DNA of 56,860 nucleotides, taken from the NCBI GenBank assembly GCA_017443465.1, contig JAFRXO010000038.1:1-56860 (forward strand), given 5' to 3'. Positions 1 to 8,217 of this stretch are shown piece by piece. The notes beneath the pieces were generated by a model. That model was not told where the DNA came from. It was given only the letters and a program-made list of their open reading frames with translations, and searched no databases. The position numbers and the translations under genes were made by a program. Within the stretch, counting starts at the first letter, position 1. Each line of letters begins with the position of its first letter. The DNA comes from Bacteroidales bacterium (lineage in GTDB: Bacteria > Bacteroidota > Bacteroidia > Bacteroidales > UBA932).

Positions 1-6
1 ATGTGA

Positions 7-66
7 TTGGGATGTGCGAGGGGTGCGGGGGGGCTTGTGCACCCCCGCACCCCGCGCACATCCCAA
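7..66. repeat. Long GC-rich inverted repeat (hairpin)
   Basis: Two 25-base arms (7-31 and 42-66) pair with a single A/G mismatch (19 with 54) around a 10-base loop at 32-41. The stem is mostly G and C. Neither side carries a run of T, so it does not look like a simple intrinsic terminator. It lies just beyond the tRNA-Lys terminator, between that unit and whatever gene lies left of the window. It could be a dispersed REP-like element or the end of a neighbouring unit. The fold is seen directly; the role is unknown. Confidence 0.7.
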
Positions 67-67
67 T

Positions 68-100
68 AAAAAAGAGGCTGCCCGGAATGGGTAGCCTCTT
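68..100 (-). terminator. Intrinsic terminator after tRNA-Lys
   Basis: On the minus strand the sequence 100-72 forms a 12-bp stem (AAGAGGCTACCC pairing with GGGCAGCCTCTT, one wobble) around a short loop. It is followed by TTTTTTATT (73-65). It sits ten bases downstream of the tRNA 3' end and fits as the end of the rsmD-tRNA unit. Confidence 0.8.
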
Positions 101-109
101 GTCTTTCTG

Positions 110-182
110 TGATCCGTTCGGGGCTCGAACCCGAGACCCCAACATTAAAAGTGTTGTGCTCTACCTACTGAGCTAACGGATC
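110..182 (-). tRNA. tRNA-Lys (anticodon UUU)
   Basis: The minus strand folds as a complete 73-base tRNA. The acceptor stem pairs GATCCGT with ACGGATC. The D-arm (AGCTCAGTAGGTAGAGC) and T-arm (GGTTCGAGCC) are canonical, and the anticodon loop CTTTTAA places UUU at the anticodon. The discriminator base is A, and the 3' CCA is not encoded, so it must be added after transcription. It begins 22 bases after the rsmD stop codon on the same strand, so it is probably processed from the same transcript. The terminator follows directly. Confidence 0.95.
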
Positions 183-204
183 AGAAAGGAGTGCAAAGGT
201 ATCG

Positions 205-759
205 CTATTCGGCCGAATTTGCAAATTTTTCTTCAAAAAAGGTGAAGTGCACCTTGCCGTAAACCTTCTCTTTGACAAAACAGGGATGCGATGAGAATGA
301 ATGACTGCCACCGTGCTCCAGGATAAAATAATTGCCGGGCACCAGAAGCCCGTGCCCCAGGACTTTATCCGGGATAGTCTCAAGCCCGTCCAAAGCATAT
401 GGCGGGTCCGCGAAAGCAATGTCAAAGCGCTGACGGCATCTGGGAAGGAAATCGAAGACATTGTCGTGAACGACTGTCACATTCCGAAGGCCCAGGCGGG
501 AAGCCTCGCGGCGGATAAACGCCGCATTCTCCCTGGACATCTCCACGCACCAGACATTCTCAGCCCCCCTGGAAGCGAACTCGAACGAGACTGCACCTGT
601 GCCGCCGAAAAGATCGAGCACCTTGAGGTCCTCGAATTCATACTCATTGTTAAGCACATTGAACAGCCCCTCGCGCGCGAAATCCGTAGTAGGCCGGGCC
701 GCATATCCGACAGGAGGTTCGACGGAACGTCCTTTCAGCCGTCCACCTATAATCCTCAT
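205..759 (-). CDS. rsmD: 16S rRNA (guanine966-N2)-methyltransferase RsmD
   Basis: This 184-residue protein has the usual RsmD length and signatures. They are the N-terminal RIIGG (residues 2-6), RPTTDFARE (22-30), the SAM-binding loop DLFGGTG (49-55) and the catalytic ADPPY motif (117-121, an NPPY-type methylase IV motif). The family methylates the N2 of a guanine in 16S rRNA during small-subunit assembly, using S-adenosylmethionine in the cytoplasm. Its start codon overlaps the stop of the upstream DUF3822 gene (ATGA), so the two are translationally coupled. tRNA-Lys follows on the same strand, giving a small translation-related unit. The identification rests on motifs and length. Confidence 0.93.
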   Translation of the reverse strand: MRIIGGRLKGRSVEPPVGYAARPTTDFAREGLFNVLNNEYEFEDLKVLDLFGGTGAVSFEFASRGAENVWCVEMSRENAAFIRREASRLGLRNVTVVHDNVFDFLPRCRQRFDIAFADPPYALDGLETIPDKVLGHGLLVPGNYFILEHGGSHSFSSHPCFVKEKVYGKVHFTFFEEKFANSAE

Positions 760-1439
760 ATTACCTCCACCGACTTGAAATAACGGTACAGGGACATCTC
801 CTCATCATGGGACAGAGGAGTCCTGAAGCATATGGTCGAAACCTCGGGATTAAGCTGCAGCTTCTTCATGGCCAGGAAGATGAAATACTCGGCTGAAGTA
901 AAGTCCGGAGCCTGGAAACAATTGGCCAGCAGCAGGCTGCGTCCCTGTGCGACAGCAAGGCACAGCAATCCGTCCCGATAGGATGCGACTATCTTGTTAT
1001 ACTCTTCGCATTCAGGCACGGCCCTGAGGACATACCAGAGTTCCGGCAGAGGCCTGGCCTGGCTCCCGTCAGTCGAGAGAACAGTCTTGGAAATGGCATC
1101 TGAAAGGGAATCCTCAACGGAATCCGAAAAGACCATGACCGCCCCGAACTGAGGCACCTGCACAGATGAGATCCGGTCTGAAGCCTTCAGTCCGCAGACA
1201 GCTCCGAGGGTATCCCTGGCCGAAGCCTCATCGAAAAAGCTCTCCGGAACCAGGGTGCACTTAGGAGTAAACAAGGCAATCTCCACAGTGTCATACCGCA
1301 TCTGGAACTCCGGTGTAGAGAACATCCGGTCCGGCCCCATCCAGGCAGACTTCTTCTGCCCCTCGGGACCGGAAAGACAAAAAGAATATCCACTCAAGGA
1401 AACCTGAATGGATATTCTGGATGGAACTTTAGACTCCAA
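756..1439 (-). CDS. DUF3822 family protein
   Basis: This 227-residue protein resembles the DUF3822 family, which in Bacteroidota is commonly found next to rsmD, as here. No catalytic motif stands out, and its biochemical role is not known to me. The reading frame begins at a TTG (1437-1439) two bases past the upstream stop. The conserved first strand (ISIQVSLSGYSF, residues 9-20) needs a start this far upstream, and the next in-frame Met (residue 34) would delete it. TTG is therefore preferred. The gene overlaps rsmD by four bases. Confidence 0.8.
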   Translation of the reverse strand: MESKVPSRISIQVSLSGYSFCLSGPEGQKKSAWMGPDRMFSTPEFQMRYDTVEIALFTPKCTLVPESFFDEASARDTLGAVCGLKASDRISSVQVPQFGAVMVFSDSVEDSLSDAISKTVLSTDGSQARPLPELWYVLRAVPECEEYNKIVASYRDGLLCLAVAQGRSLLLANCFQAPDFTSAEYFIFLAMKKLQLNPEVSTICFRTPLSHDEEMSLYRYFKSVEVI

Positions 1440-1441
1440 TG

Positions 1442-2149
1442 CTACTCCCAGTTACCTGCGTTGTTGTTCGGCGAGGTAATGCTGCCGACCTGCAGGCCTT
1501 CATACCTGTCGGACTCCCTCCTCTCTGCATCGAGGTTGATGCGGAGCTGGTTGTCGAGTCCCTTGAGAAGCTGCTTGTAAGGCATCTTGGCCTCGAACAG
1601 AGGAACAGCGACACCTGAGACAGTCTTCACGATAGATGACATCTCGATCTTGTCACCACCGGAGAACGGCACGACATCGAGAGAATCTACGCTGAAATTG
1701 GTACGGCCGTTGAACAGAGTATCGCGGACCGGGATCTTGCTTGTCACGGAGAACACGAGGTTCTTGTCACCCTGCTGATAAAGCTTGTACAGGATCTGGT
1801 TAAGCTCCTGCTCATTGACTTTGCGATAGGTCTTCTTGACAGCATCAGTGTGGGCCATGGCGAGGGAGTCATCCCTGGAGCCGACCTGCATGGTAACAGA
1901 CATCTCGCCCTTCTTGTAGAAATCCTTGAGGGAATCAAGGGTGGAAGCGAAATGACCGTTGACACTGTTGAAAGCGACCTGAAGATCACGGATGTCTTTG
2001 AGACGCTGAATACCAACCTGCTCACGGGCAGCTTTCTGCTTGTTGAATTCAACAGGCTTCATGACACTTTTCACGATGAGCCATCCGAGAAGGACGATCA
2101 GAAGAGGAAGGATAAGGTAGCAAAGAAGCTTTTTTACAATACCGTTCAT
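1442..2149 (-). CDS. Single-pass membrane protein, function unknown
   Basis: This 235-residue protein has one strong N-terminal hydrophobic helix (about residues 8-27). A basic/polar, helix-prone region follows (about 30-60) and may form a coiled coil. The rest is a soluble domain rich in Asp-Ser. The helix looks like a membrane anchor rather than a cleaved signal, since no AxA or lipobox is seen. It heads the minus-strand unit membrane protein-DUF3822-rsmD-tRNA-Lys, with only two bases to the next frame. Homologues with this arrangement occur in other Bacteroidales, but I cannot assign a function. Confidence 0.75.
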   Translation of the reverse strand: MNGIVKKLLCYLILPLLIVLLGWLIVKSVMKPVEFNKQKAAREQVGIQRLKDIRDLQVAFNSVNGHFASTLDSLKDFYKKGEMSVTMQVGSRDDSLAMAHTDAVKKTYRKVNEQELNQILYKLYQQGDKNLVFSVTSKIPVRDTLFNGRTNFSVDSLDVVPFSGGDKIEMSSIVKTVSGVAVPLFEAKMPYKQLLKGLDNQLRINLDAERRESDRYEGLQVGSITSPNNNAGNWE

Positions 2150-2212
2150 TATTTTGTGTATTTACTAATTATCCTATTACAGGCATTTATCCGGACAAAG
2201 TTATGAAATTGA

Positions 2213-2244
2213 TTTATCAAATGCAATATAATTTTGTAAATTTG
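2213..2244 (+). promoter_or_regulatory. Bacteroidota-type promoter for the nrnA operon
   Basis: Two tandem boxes match TAnnTTTG: TAATTTTG (2229-2236) and TAAATTTG (2237-2244). A TTTA at 2213-2216, 20 bases before the second box, could act as the -33 element. The nrnA ATG lies only eight bases after the second box, so the predicted message would have almost no leader. The region also separates the divergent gene at 2149. Confidence 0.55.
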
Positions 2245-2252
2245 CAACTGAA

Positions 2253-3302
2253 ATGAATGGAGATTTTCAGATTCTGCACGAAAAAATCGCCTCGTCAGGG
2301 CGTAATGTCATAACAGCACATACGCACCCGGACGGGGATGCGATAGGAAGTTGCTTAGGATTAAAGCATTTCCTGACGGAAACATGCGGAAAATCCGCGA
2401 CGGTAATCCTTCCCGACACCCTTCCGGAAAACCTTTCCTTCCTGTGGGAAGGCGAAAACATAATCGTCGCCTCCGAGAATCCTGAAGCCGCATATGAGGC
2501 AGTCGCCCAGGCCGACATGATATTCATGCTCGACGGCAACTCGTTCGACCGGACCGCGGAACTTGAACAGACAATGCGCTCCGCCGGAGCCTTCAAAGTC
2601 CTTATAGACCACCATCTGGATCCGCACACAGACGAGTTCGACATCATTTTCTCGTCCGATGTCGTCTCCTCCACCTGCGAAGAGCTGTATTATCTCCTTC
2701 TCGAACAGCCCCAGATCCAGTCTGACCCGGCCAAACTGCCCGCAGCCACTGCCAGGGCACTGATGTCCGGGATGACCACGGACACTAACAATTTCGCAAA
2801 CTCTGTCTTCCCCCGGACCCTCAGGATGGCATCGGAACTGATTGCCGCCGGAGTGGACAGGGACTCGATTCTGGAGAATATCTACAACAATTACCGTGAG
2901 AACCGCTACCGCCTTCAGGGATTCCTCCTGGACAAGATAATGAAGATCACCCCCGACGGGGTCGCATACATTATCCTCGACAAAGAGACGGACAGGCTCT
3001 TCGATGTACTGGAAGGAGAGACTGACGGATTCGTGAACATCCCCCTGGGGATCCGCAAGGTCTGCATGAGCATATTCCTCCATGAAGACAACGGGTACTT
3101 CAGGATTTCCATACGTTCCAGGAGGCACATCATGGCCAGCGACATGGCTGTGAAGTACTTCCACGGCGGAGGCCATCCCAATGCGGCCGGAGGGAAGCTC
3201 TGGTTCAAGGAAAGGGACGGACAGGCTCCGGACATATGCTCGAAAGGGGACGCCGCCGCCTACATTGAAAAGATAACCCACGAATTCCTCTGCGGAAAAT
3301 GA
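2253..3302 (+). CDS. nrnA: DHH-family oligoribonuclease/pAp phosphatase NrnA
   Basis: This 349-residue DHH/DHHA1 phosphoesterase carries HTHPDGDAIGS (residues 23-33), the family DHH motif (119-121) and the C-terminal DHHA1 glycine loop GGGHPNAAGG (about 304-313). NrnA-type enzymes degrade short RNA oligonucleotides, and many dephosphorylate 3'-phosphoadenosine 5'-phosphate using Mn2+. Length and motif order are typical. The gene opens a long plus-strand operon and overlaps the next gene by four bases (ATGA at 3299-3302). A near-leaderless promoter precedes it. Confidence 0.9.
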   Translation: MNGDFQILHEKIASSGRNVITAHTHPDGDAIGSCLGLKHFLTETCGKSATVILPDTLPENLSFLWEGENIIVASENPEAAYEAVAQADMIFMLDGNSFDRTAELEQTMRSAGAFKVLIDHHLDPHTDEFDIIFSSDVVSSTCEELYYLLLEQPQIQSDPAKLPAATARALMSGMTTDTNNFANSVFPRTLRMASELIAAGVDRDSILENIYNNYRENRYRLQGFLLDKIMKITPDGVAYIILDKETDRLFDVLEGETDGFVNIPLGIRKVCMSIFLHEDNGYFRISIRSRRHIMASDMAVKYFHGGGHPNAAGGKLWFKERDGQAPDICSKGDAAAYIEKITHEFLCGK

Positions 3303-3850
3303 AAAGAGCCCTGACATATGCTTACATATGCCTCCTGGCCGCGGTGGTACTTCTCGTCTCATGCGAGAAAGACACTGACACTATTTTCGCCAACCAGGAA
3401 AAGGCAATCGACTCATATGTCACCTCTTTCCTCAACGCCAATCCCGACACAAAGGTCATATACAAGAACAAAGTCGTACGCCTGGTTGTCCAGGAAGGAA
3501 CAGGGCTCGACTCCCTCTCTTCCAAGGGGAAATTGACGGTCAACTACGCCGGATACGCCTTCAGCGGAGGAATCTCCAAGAATTCCCTCTTCGCCACCAA
3601 CCACGAAGCCACGGCACAGGACGCCGGCTGGAGCCTTTCCGGTGAAGGACTCTATGAACCGGTCCAGATAGACATGGGTTCAGACGAACTGGTAGATGGA
3701 CTAAAGCGCGGATTGGAAGGGGTTAAGGCCGGTGAAGAGTGCCTTATCCTCATTCCCGGAAAATACGGCTTCGGAAAAAGAAAAATCGGCACGATTCCTG
3801 CAAATTCTGCTCTGGCCTACTACGTGTGGGTCCTCAGCTTAGACGAATGA
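3299..3850 (+). CDS. FKBP-type peptidyl-prolyl isomerase lipoprotein
   Basis: This 183-residue protein has a signal peptide ending in the lipobox LVSC (Cys22), so it is predicted to be a lipoprotein of the envelope. Residues about 78-183 form an FKBP domain, with the opening strand KLTVNYAGYAFSGG and the late motif GLKRGLEGVKAGEE. FKBPs catalyse cis-trans isomerisation at proline in exported proteins. Its start overlaps the nrnA stop and its stop overlaps the next FKBP gene, so the three are translationally coupled. It is likely a folding factor for surface proteins; the client is unknown. Confidence 0.85.
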   Translation: MKRALTYAYICLLAAVVLLVSCEKDTDTIFANQEKAIDSYVTSFLNANPDTKVIYKNKVVRLVVQEGTGLDSLSSKGKLTVNYAGYAFSGGISKNSLFATNHEATAQDAGWSLSGEGLYEPVQIDMGSDELVDGLKRGLEGVKAGEECLILIPGKYGFGKRKIGTIPANSALAYYVWVLSLDE

Positions 3851-4881
3851 AAATGAAAAAGATATCCATAAAGGCAACCATCCTTGCCGCGATCGTGGCC
3901 CTGCTGGCCTGCGGCTGTGAGAAGACAGAGAACACGAAGGATTACGAGAATGACGTTAAGTACTTCGAGGCATGGGTTTCCACTCACTACCCCAATGCCA
4001 TAAAGAGTCCGCTGGGCGCTTACATCCTGTCTGACACCCCGGGGACAGGAAGGCCGTTCTCCATCGTCTATCCCTTCGCCTCCGTAAACTACACCATCCG
4101 CGACCTGGACGGGAACGTCACCTCGACCACGGACAGGAAGACTGCACAGCAGGTCTTCTCCAGCTATTCCAGATCGGACTACTATGGCCCGAGGCTATGG
4201 ATGCATGCTGCGGGCGCAATCTATTCAGGCCTCTTCGACACAATGGCGAACATGAGGGAAGGCGGTAAAAGGAAGATCGCCATTCCAGGCTGGCTCATTA
4301 CGTACAATTACTATACTGACCCGGAAAAATACCTCTCCGGCAAAGAACAGGGCGCCAACTGCATATATGACGTCTCGATGGAGACAGTGGCGGAAGACCT
4401 CGACAAATACCTTCTCGATTCCCTGAAAAGATATGTTGCCAGGAACATGGAAGGAGTGGACTCCACAAAATACGGATTCTATTATCTCCAGACCAAGGCC
4501 CCGTCGAGTTCAAGGGAGATGCCCAACGACACAACGTTCTACATCAACTACATCGGCAGGCTCCTGGACGGAACCGTATTCGACACCAACATAGCCGACA
4601 CGGCCAAGTTCTACGACATCTACTCCTCCAAGGGCAACTACGAGCCCAAGATTATACGCAAAAACTCGGACTACAGATCCATCACAATGGCAGACATAGG
4701 AGGCTCATCCGCTTCGAATGTCATCACAGGTTTCGCCTACTGCCTGTCGAAGATGAAGGCCTTTGAAGAGGGCACCTGCGCCTTCTACCATGAGTTGGGA
4801 TACGACTACACCGGAAGTGGAAAGTCTATCCCTCCATATTCCCCGCTACGCTTTGACATCCAAGTAGTTCCAAAACCATAG
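3847..4881 (+). CDS. Second, larger FKBP-type lipoprotein
   Basis: The frame is open further upstream, but the start at 3847 (ATGA overlap with the preceding stop) gives MKMKKISIK, a hydrophobic stretch and the lipobox LACGC, so it is preferred. The product is 344 residues. The C-terminal half has a recognisable FKBP domain (INYIGRLLDGTVFDTN, then a GFAYCLSKMKAFEEG segment). The N-terminal half (about 50-170) resembles a second, diverged FKBP fold. Tandem FKBP lipoproteins are common in Bacteroidota. Only the C-terminal domain keeps the familiar core, so the first may be structural. An alternative start is the ATG at 3853. Confidence 0.8.
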   Translation: MKMKKISIKATILAAIVALLACGCEKTENTKDYENDVKYFEAWVSTHYPNAIKSPLGAYILSDTPGTGRPFSIVYPFASVNYTIRDLDGNVTSTTDRKTAQQVFSSYSRSDYYGPRLWMHAAGAIYSGLFDTMANMREGGKRKIAIPGWLITYNYYTDPEKYLSGKEQGANCIYDVSMETVAEDLDKYLLDSLKRYVARNMEGVDSTKYGFYYLQTKAPSSSREMPNDTTFYINYIGRLLDGTVFDTNIADTAKFYDIYSSKGNYEPKIIRKNSDYRSITMADIGGSSASNVITGFAYCLSKMKAFEEGTCAFYHELGYDYTGSGKSIPPYSPLRFDIQVVPKP

Positions 4882-4884
4882 GAC

Positions 4885-6279
4885 ATGCAGGATTCCCGAG
4901 TGGCACCATCAGAACTGGGGTCTAAGAAAATAAGCACCCTGATCAAAGAATACGCAGTTCCTGGCATCATCGCCATGACTGCGTCTTCTTTGTACAATAT
5001 GGTGGACAGCATCTACATCGGGCACATCCCCCACGTCGGTTCATATGCCATCTCCGCGCTAGCCATATGCTCCCCCCTGATGAACCTGGCAGCTGCCCTG
5101 GGCACCCTGGTAGGGATCGGCGCATCCACTATCCTCTCAGTCCTCCTCGGGCAGAAGAATTACGCTGTCGCGAACAAGGTCCTTTCAAACGAGGTGACTC
5201 TCAATGTCATCCTGGGCCTGCTGTTCACCGCGGTGACACTCCCCTTCCTCGACCCGATCCTCTACTTTTTCGGAGCCAGCGAGAACACCCTTCCATATGC
5301 CAGGGATTATATGTTCATAATCCTGCTGGGGAATGTGTTCACCCACCTGTACTTCGGACTGAACAGCATGATCCGTTCGGCAGGGCACCCTAGGCTCTCC
5401 ATGAACCTTACCATATTCACAGTAGTCTCCAACACCATCCTCGACCCCATTTTCATATATGGCCTGCACCTCGGAATCAAGGGTGCTGCGATTGCTACGG
5501 TGCTGTGCCAGATCGTGGCCCTCGGATGGACCTGGAGATGGTTCATGAACCGCGAAAGGTTCATACATTTCCCGAAAGGGATCTTCGGACTGGACTGGAG
5601 GGTGGCCAAGGACTCCCTCGCAATCGGGCTGGGGCCCTTCCTCATGAACTCCGCCTCCTGCATTGTCGCCCTCTTCATCAACCAGCAGCTCAGACGCTAC
5701 GGAGGCGACCTCTCGCTTGGAGCATTTGGAATAATCAGCCGCTTCACATTCCTGTTCATCATGATCGTGGCGGGCCTCAACCATGGGATGCAGCCTATCG
5801 CTGGCTACAATTACGGAGCGAGGAATTACTCCAGGGTCAGGGAGGTCTATATCCAGACGGTGGCCTGGGCGACACTGGTCAGCTTCATAGGCTGGATCCT
5901 TTCCGAAGCTACTCCCGGCCTGGCGGTCAGGATGTTCACCAACGACAAGGAACTCATCGCAATCTCAGAAAAAGGGATGCGTATGATGAACATAATATTT
6001 CCCGTCGTGGGATTCCAGATGGTTTCCACGAATTTCTTCCAGAGCCTTGGAATGGTCAGCAAATCCATCCTCCTATCCCTTTCCAGGCAACTCCTCTTCC
6101 TCGTGCCGCTCGTATGGTTCCTTCCCAAGATGATGGGGATCAACGGCATATGGTACTCTTACCCCGTCTCTGACCTGATGGCCTTCACCCTGACTCTCAT
6201 CCTCCTGGTCCCGCTACTGCGCAAACTGAAGACGATGAATGACGGGGACGACCCCAGGATACTTGGCAGTACAATCTGA
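4885..6279 (+). CDS. MATE family efflux transporter
   Basis: This 464-residue polytopic inner-membrane protein has about twelve hydrophobic segments in two similar halves. It has the N-terminal MATE features (YAVPGIIAMTASSLYNMVDSI, residues 21 onward) and the GMQPIAGYNYGAR segment in the second half. MATE carriers export organic cations or drugs in exchange for Na+ or H+. The gene starts three bases after the preceding stop and belongs to the nrnA operon. The substrate cannot be inferred from sequence. Confidence 0.9.
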   Translation: MQDSRVAPSELGSKKISTLIKEYAVPGIIAMTASSLYNMVDSIYIGHIPHVGSYAISALAICSPLMNLAAALGTLVGIGASTILSVLLGQKNYAVANKVLSNEVTLNVILGLLFTAVTLPFLDPILYFFGASENTLPYARDYMFIILLGNVFTHLYFGLNSMIRSAGHPRLSMNLTIFTVVSNTILDPIFIYGLHLGIKGAAIATVLCQIVALGWTWRWFMNRERFIHFPKGIFGLDWRVAKDSLAIGLGPFLMNSASCIVALFINQQLRRYGGDLSLGAFGIISRFTFLFIMIVAGLNHGMQPIAGYNYGARNYSRVREVYIQTVAWATLVSFIGWILSEATPGLAVRMFTNDKELIAISEKGMRMMNIIFPVVGFQMVSTNFFQSLGMVSKSILLSLSRQLLFLVPLVWFLPKMMGINGIWYSYPVSDLMAFTLTLILLVPLLRKLKTMNDGDDPRILGSTI

Positions 6280-6291
6280 TAATCACCGACT

Positions 6292-6909
6292 ATGGAAAAA
6301 ATAATGAATTTCGTGATAGGCAGGCAGTACGGCAGCGGCGGACGGCATGTGGCCGCAGCCATTGGCAAGGAACTCGGCATATGCGTATATGACCGGGAAC
6401 TTATCGCCAAGGCCGCTGAGGAAAGCGGATTCAGCAAAGAGCTCTTCCTCAAGAGCGATGAAAAACGAAGCCTCTTCTCCCTGTCCAACTTCTTCGCACC
6501 TTCAGCCGGCAACATCCCGGTAATGGAGAACTACATCAGCGACAATGAGTTGTTCAAGATGCAGAGCGAGGTCATCAGAGGCATCGCGAAGAAAGGTCCT
6601 GCAGTCTTCGTGGGACGGTGCGCCGACTATGTCCTCAGGGACATGGCAAGGCTCTCGGTGTTCATCACGGCTCCCTTGGAGGACAGGATAAAGAGGGTCT
6701 GCGAGCGTGACGGCATCAGTCCTGAAGACGCCGGATCCTTCATAGCGAAGCAGGAGCGTACCAGGGAGACTTATTACAATTATTTCACTTTCGGCAACTG
6801 GGGAGTGGCTTCCAACTACGACCTGTGCGTCGATTCCTCCAAGCTGGGTATTGAAGGGACTGCCAGGATGATAATTGATTTCGCAGCCAGGATGGAGGGC
6901 AACAAATGA
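6292..6909 (+). CDS. Cytidylate kinase-like family protein
   Basis: This 205-residue protein matches the cytidylate-kinase-like family (Cytidylate_kin2). FVIGRQYGSGGRHVA near the N-terminus is a P-loop of the GRQYGSGG type, followed by AAAIGKELGICVYDRELI and a lid-like ERTRETYYNYF segment. The family resembles nucleoside monophosphate kinases, but its physiological substrate is often unproven, so no gene symbol is given. ATG at 6292 or 6304 would both leave the P-loop intact. The stop overlaps the next gene by four bases (ATGA). Confidence 0.85.
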   Translation: MEKIMNFVIGRQYGSGGRHVAAAIGKELGICVYDRELIAKAAEESGFSKELFLKSDEKRSLFSLSNFFAPSAGNIPVMENYISDNELFKMQSEVIRGIAKKGPAVFVGRCADYVLRDMARLSVFITAPLEDRIKRVCERDGISPEDAGSFIAKQERTRETYYNYFTFGNWGVASNYDLCVDSSKLGIEGTARMIIDFAARMEGNK

Positions 6910-8207
6910 TAAAGGACACAGTGGGATCAATCGCCGGCATAATGACCTCGATAGCCGCCCTGGCAGCAAGCATATGCCTGCTGTCCTCATTCTCCAAAGA
7001 TGAGGGCCGCGAACTGCGTCCGCTTTCGGGCACCTTCCCGACAAAGGAGCTGAACAAGACCCTGGACAATGACATGTCGGAGACCCCCGAGATACTCCCG
7101 ATGGACAGGGACATCACCAATTTCATGAGGGAATGGCAGTTCCAGGGGGCTCAGGTCTCGGTTTCAAGGAATGATTCCCTCCTCTTTTCCAAGGGATACG
7201 GCGAGGCCGGCAACGGGATTGCCATGACCCCGGGACATATCCTCCGCCTGGCATCCGTCAGCAAACTGATTACAGCGACCGGGATCATGGTCCTGTGCGA
7301 CAGGGACAGCCTGAAGCTCAGCGACACTGTCTTCGGGCCGGAAGGGATCCTGTCCGACAGCCTGTACACTGCCGCTATCAAGGACCGGAACTATTTCAGG
7401 ATCACAGTAGAAGACCTCCTTCGCCACAAGGGAGGATTCACAACCAGGAGAGGCGACCCGATGTTCACCACAAAGGACATAATAGTCCAGAACAGGTTGA
7501 AATCCCCGCCTGACAGCAGGACCCTGATGAAGATAGTCCTGGGCCGGCCGCTGGATTTCCTGCCGGGCACCTCCCAGAGCTACTCCAATTTCGGCTACCT
7601 GATTCTCTCACTCATAATCGAGAAAGTTTCCGGACAGTCTTACGAAGACTTCATCCAGGAGAACGTCCTCAGGCCGGCAGGCTGCTATGATTTCCACATC
7701 GCAGGCAACCTCCGCAGCGACCGCAGGCCCAACGAAACCTGCTATTTCGTCCCGTCAAATGAACCGTTGATCCCCAAATACGACAACAGCGGGGAATATG
7801 TGGTGCGCTGCTACGGCGGGAATGACATCCACGCTCTCTCCGGTGCAGGCGCATGGACAGCATCATCAGCCGAACTTGCCCGGTTCGTGGCAACCATCGA
7901 CGGCGATCCGCGCCTCCAGGACATTATTACCGAAGACAGCCTGGGAGATATGATCGAGTACTTTGACCCAGACACCTTCTCCCTTGGCTGGAACGACACA
8001 GCGCCGGACAAGGGATGGGACCGTACCGGAACCTTCTCAGGCACAAGCGCCCTGGTCCACCGCTATCCCGACGGGGAGTGCTGGATCTTCATCTCTAACA
8101 CCAGTTCCTGGAGAGGCCCTGCACAGGCCCGGTACACCAGGGAACTGTTCCGCGAACTGCGCGAAAAATACTCCGCAAAACTGCCCAAACAAGATCTTTT
8201 CCGTTAA
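6906..8207 (+). CDS. Serine hydrolase, beta-lactamase/class C-like family
   Basis: This 433-residue protein has an N-terminal hydrophobic segment (about 8-28), so it is exported or membrane-anchored. A beta-lactamase-related domain follows. The catalytic SxxK is S117-V-S-K120 within RLASVSKLITA, and the second triad element is Y226-S-N228 (QSYSNFGY). Members include esterases, D-amino-acid peptidases and penicillin-binding enzymes, so resistance cannot be assumed. It is translationally coupled to the kinase upstream. Eight untranslated bases follow before the sugar kinase start. Confidence 0.85.
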   Translation: MIKDTVGSIAGIMTSIAALAASICLLSSFSKDEGRELRPLSGTFPTKELNKTLDNDMSETPEILPMDRDITNFMREWQFQGAQVSVSRNDSLLFSKGYGEAGNGIAMTPGHILRLASVSKLITATGIMVLCDRDSLKLSDTVFGPEGILSDSLYTAAIKDRNYFRITVEDLLRHKGGFTTRRGDPMFTTKDIIVQNRLKSPPDSRTLMKIVLGRPLDFLPGTSQSYSNFGYLILSLIIEKVSGQSYEDFIQENVLRPAGCYDFHIAGNLRSDRRPNETCYFVPSNEPLIPKYDNSGEYVVRCYGGNDIHALSGAGAWTASSAELARFVATIDGDPRLQDIITEDSLGDMIEYFDPDTFSLGWNDTAPDKGWDRTGTFSGTSALVHRYPDGECWIFISNTSSWRGPAQARYTRELFRELREKYSAKLPKQDLFR

Positions 8208-8217
8208 TTTCAAGCAT

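Noticed and set aside
7-66. Hairpin as an intrinsic terminator
   Set aside because: No T-run follows the stem on either strand, so it is reported only as an inverted repeat.
301-783. Plus-strand open frame of 160 codons opposite rsmD
   Set aside because: It lies wholly antisense to a well-identified gene, has no recognisable domain and is a by-product of its codon use.
2361-3362. 333-codon minus-strand frame opposite nrnA
   Set aside because: It is long but antisense to the DHH enzyme with all its motifs, and the translation shows no domain and an unnatural composition.
6906-8207. Serine hydrolase as an antibiotic-resistance beta-lactamase
   Set aside because: SxxK and YxN are shared with many esterases and peptidases, and the housekeeping operon context gives no support for resistance.
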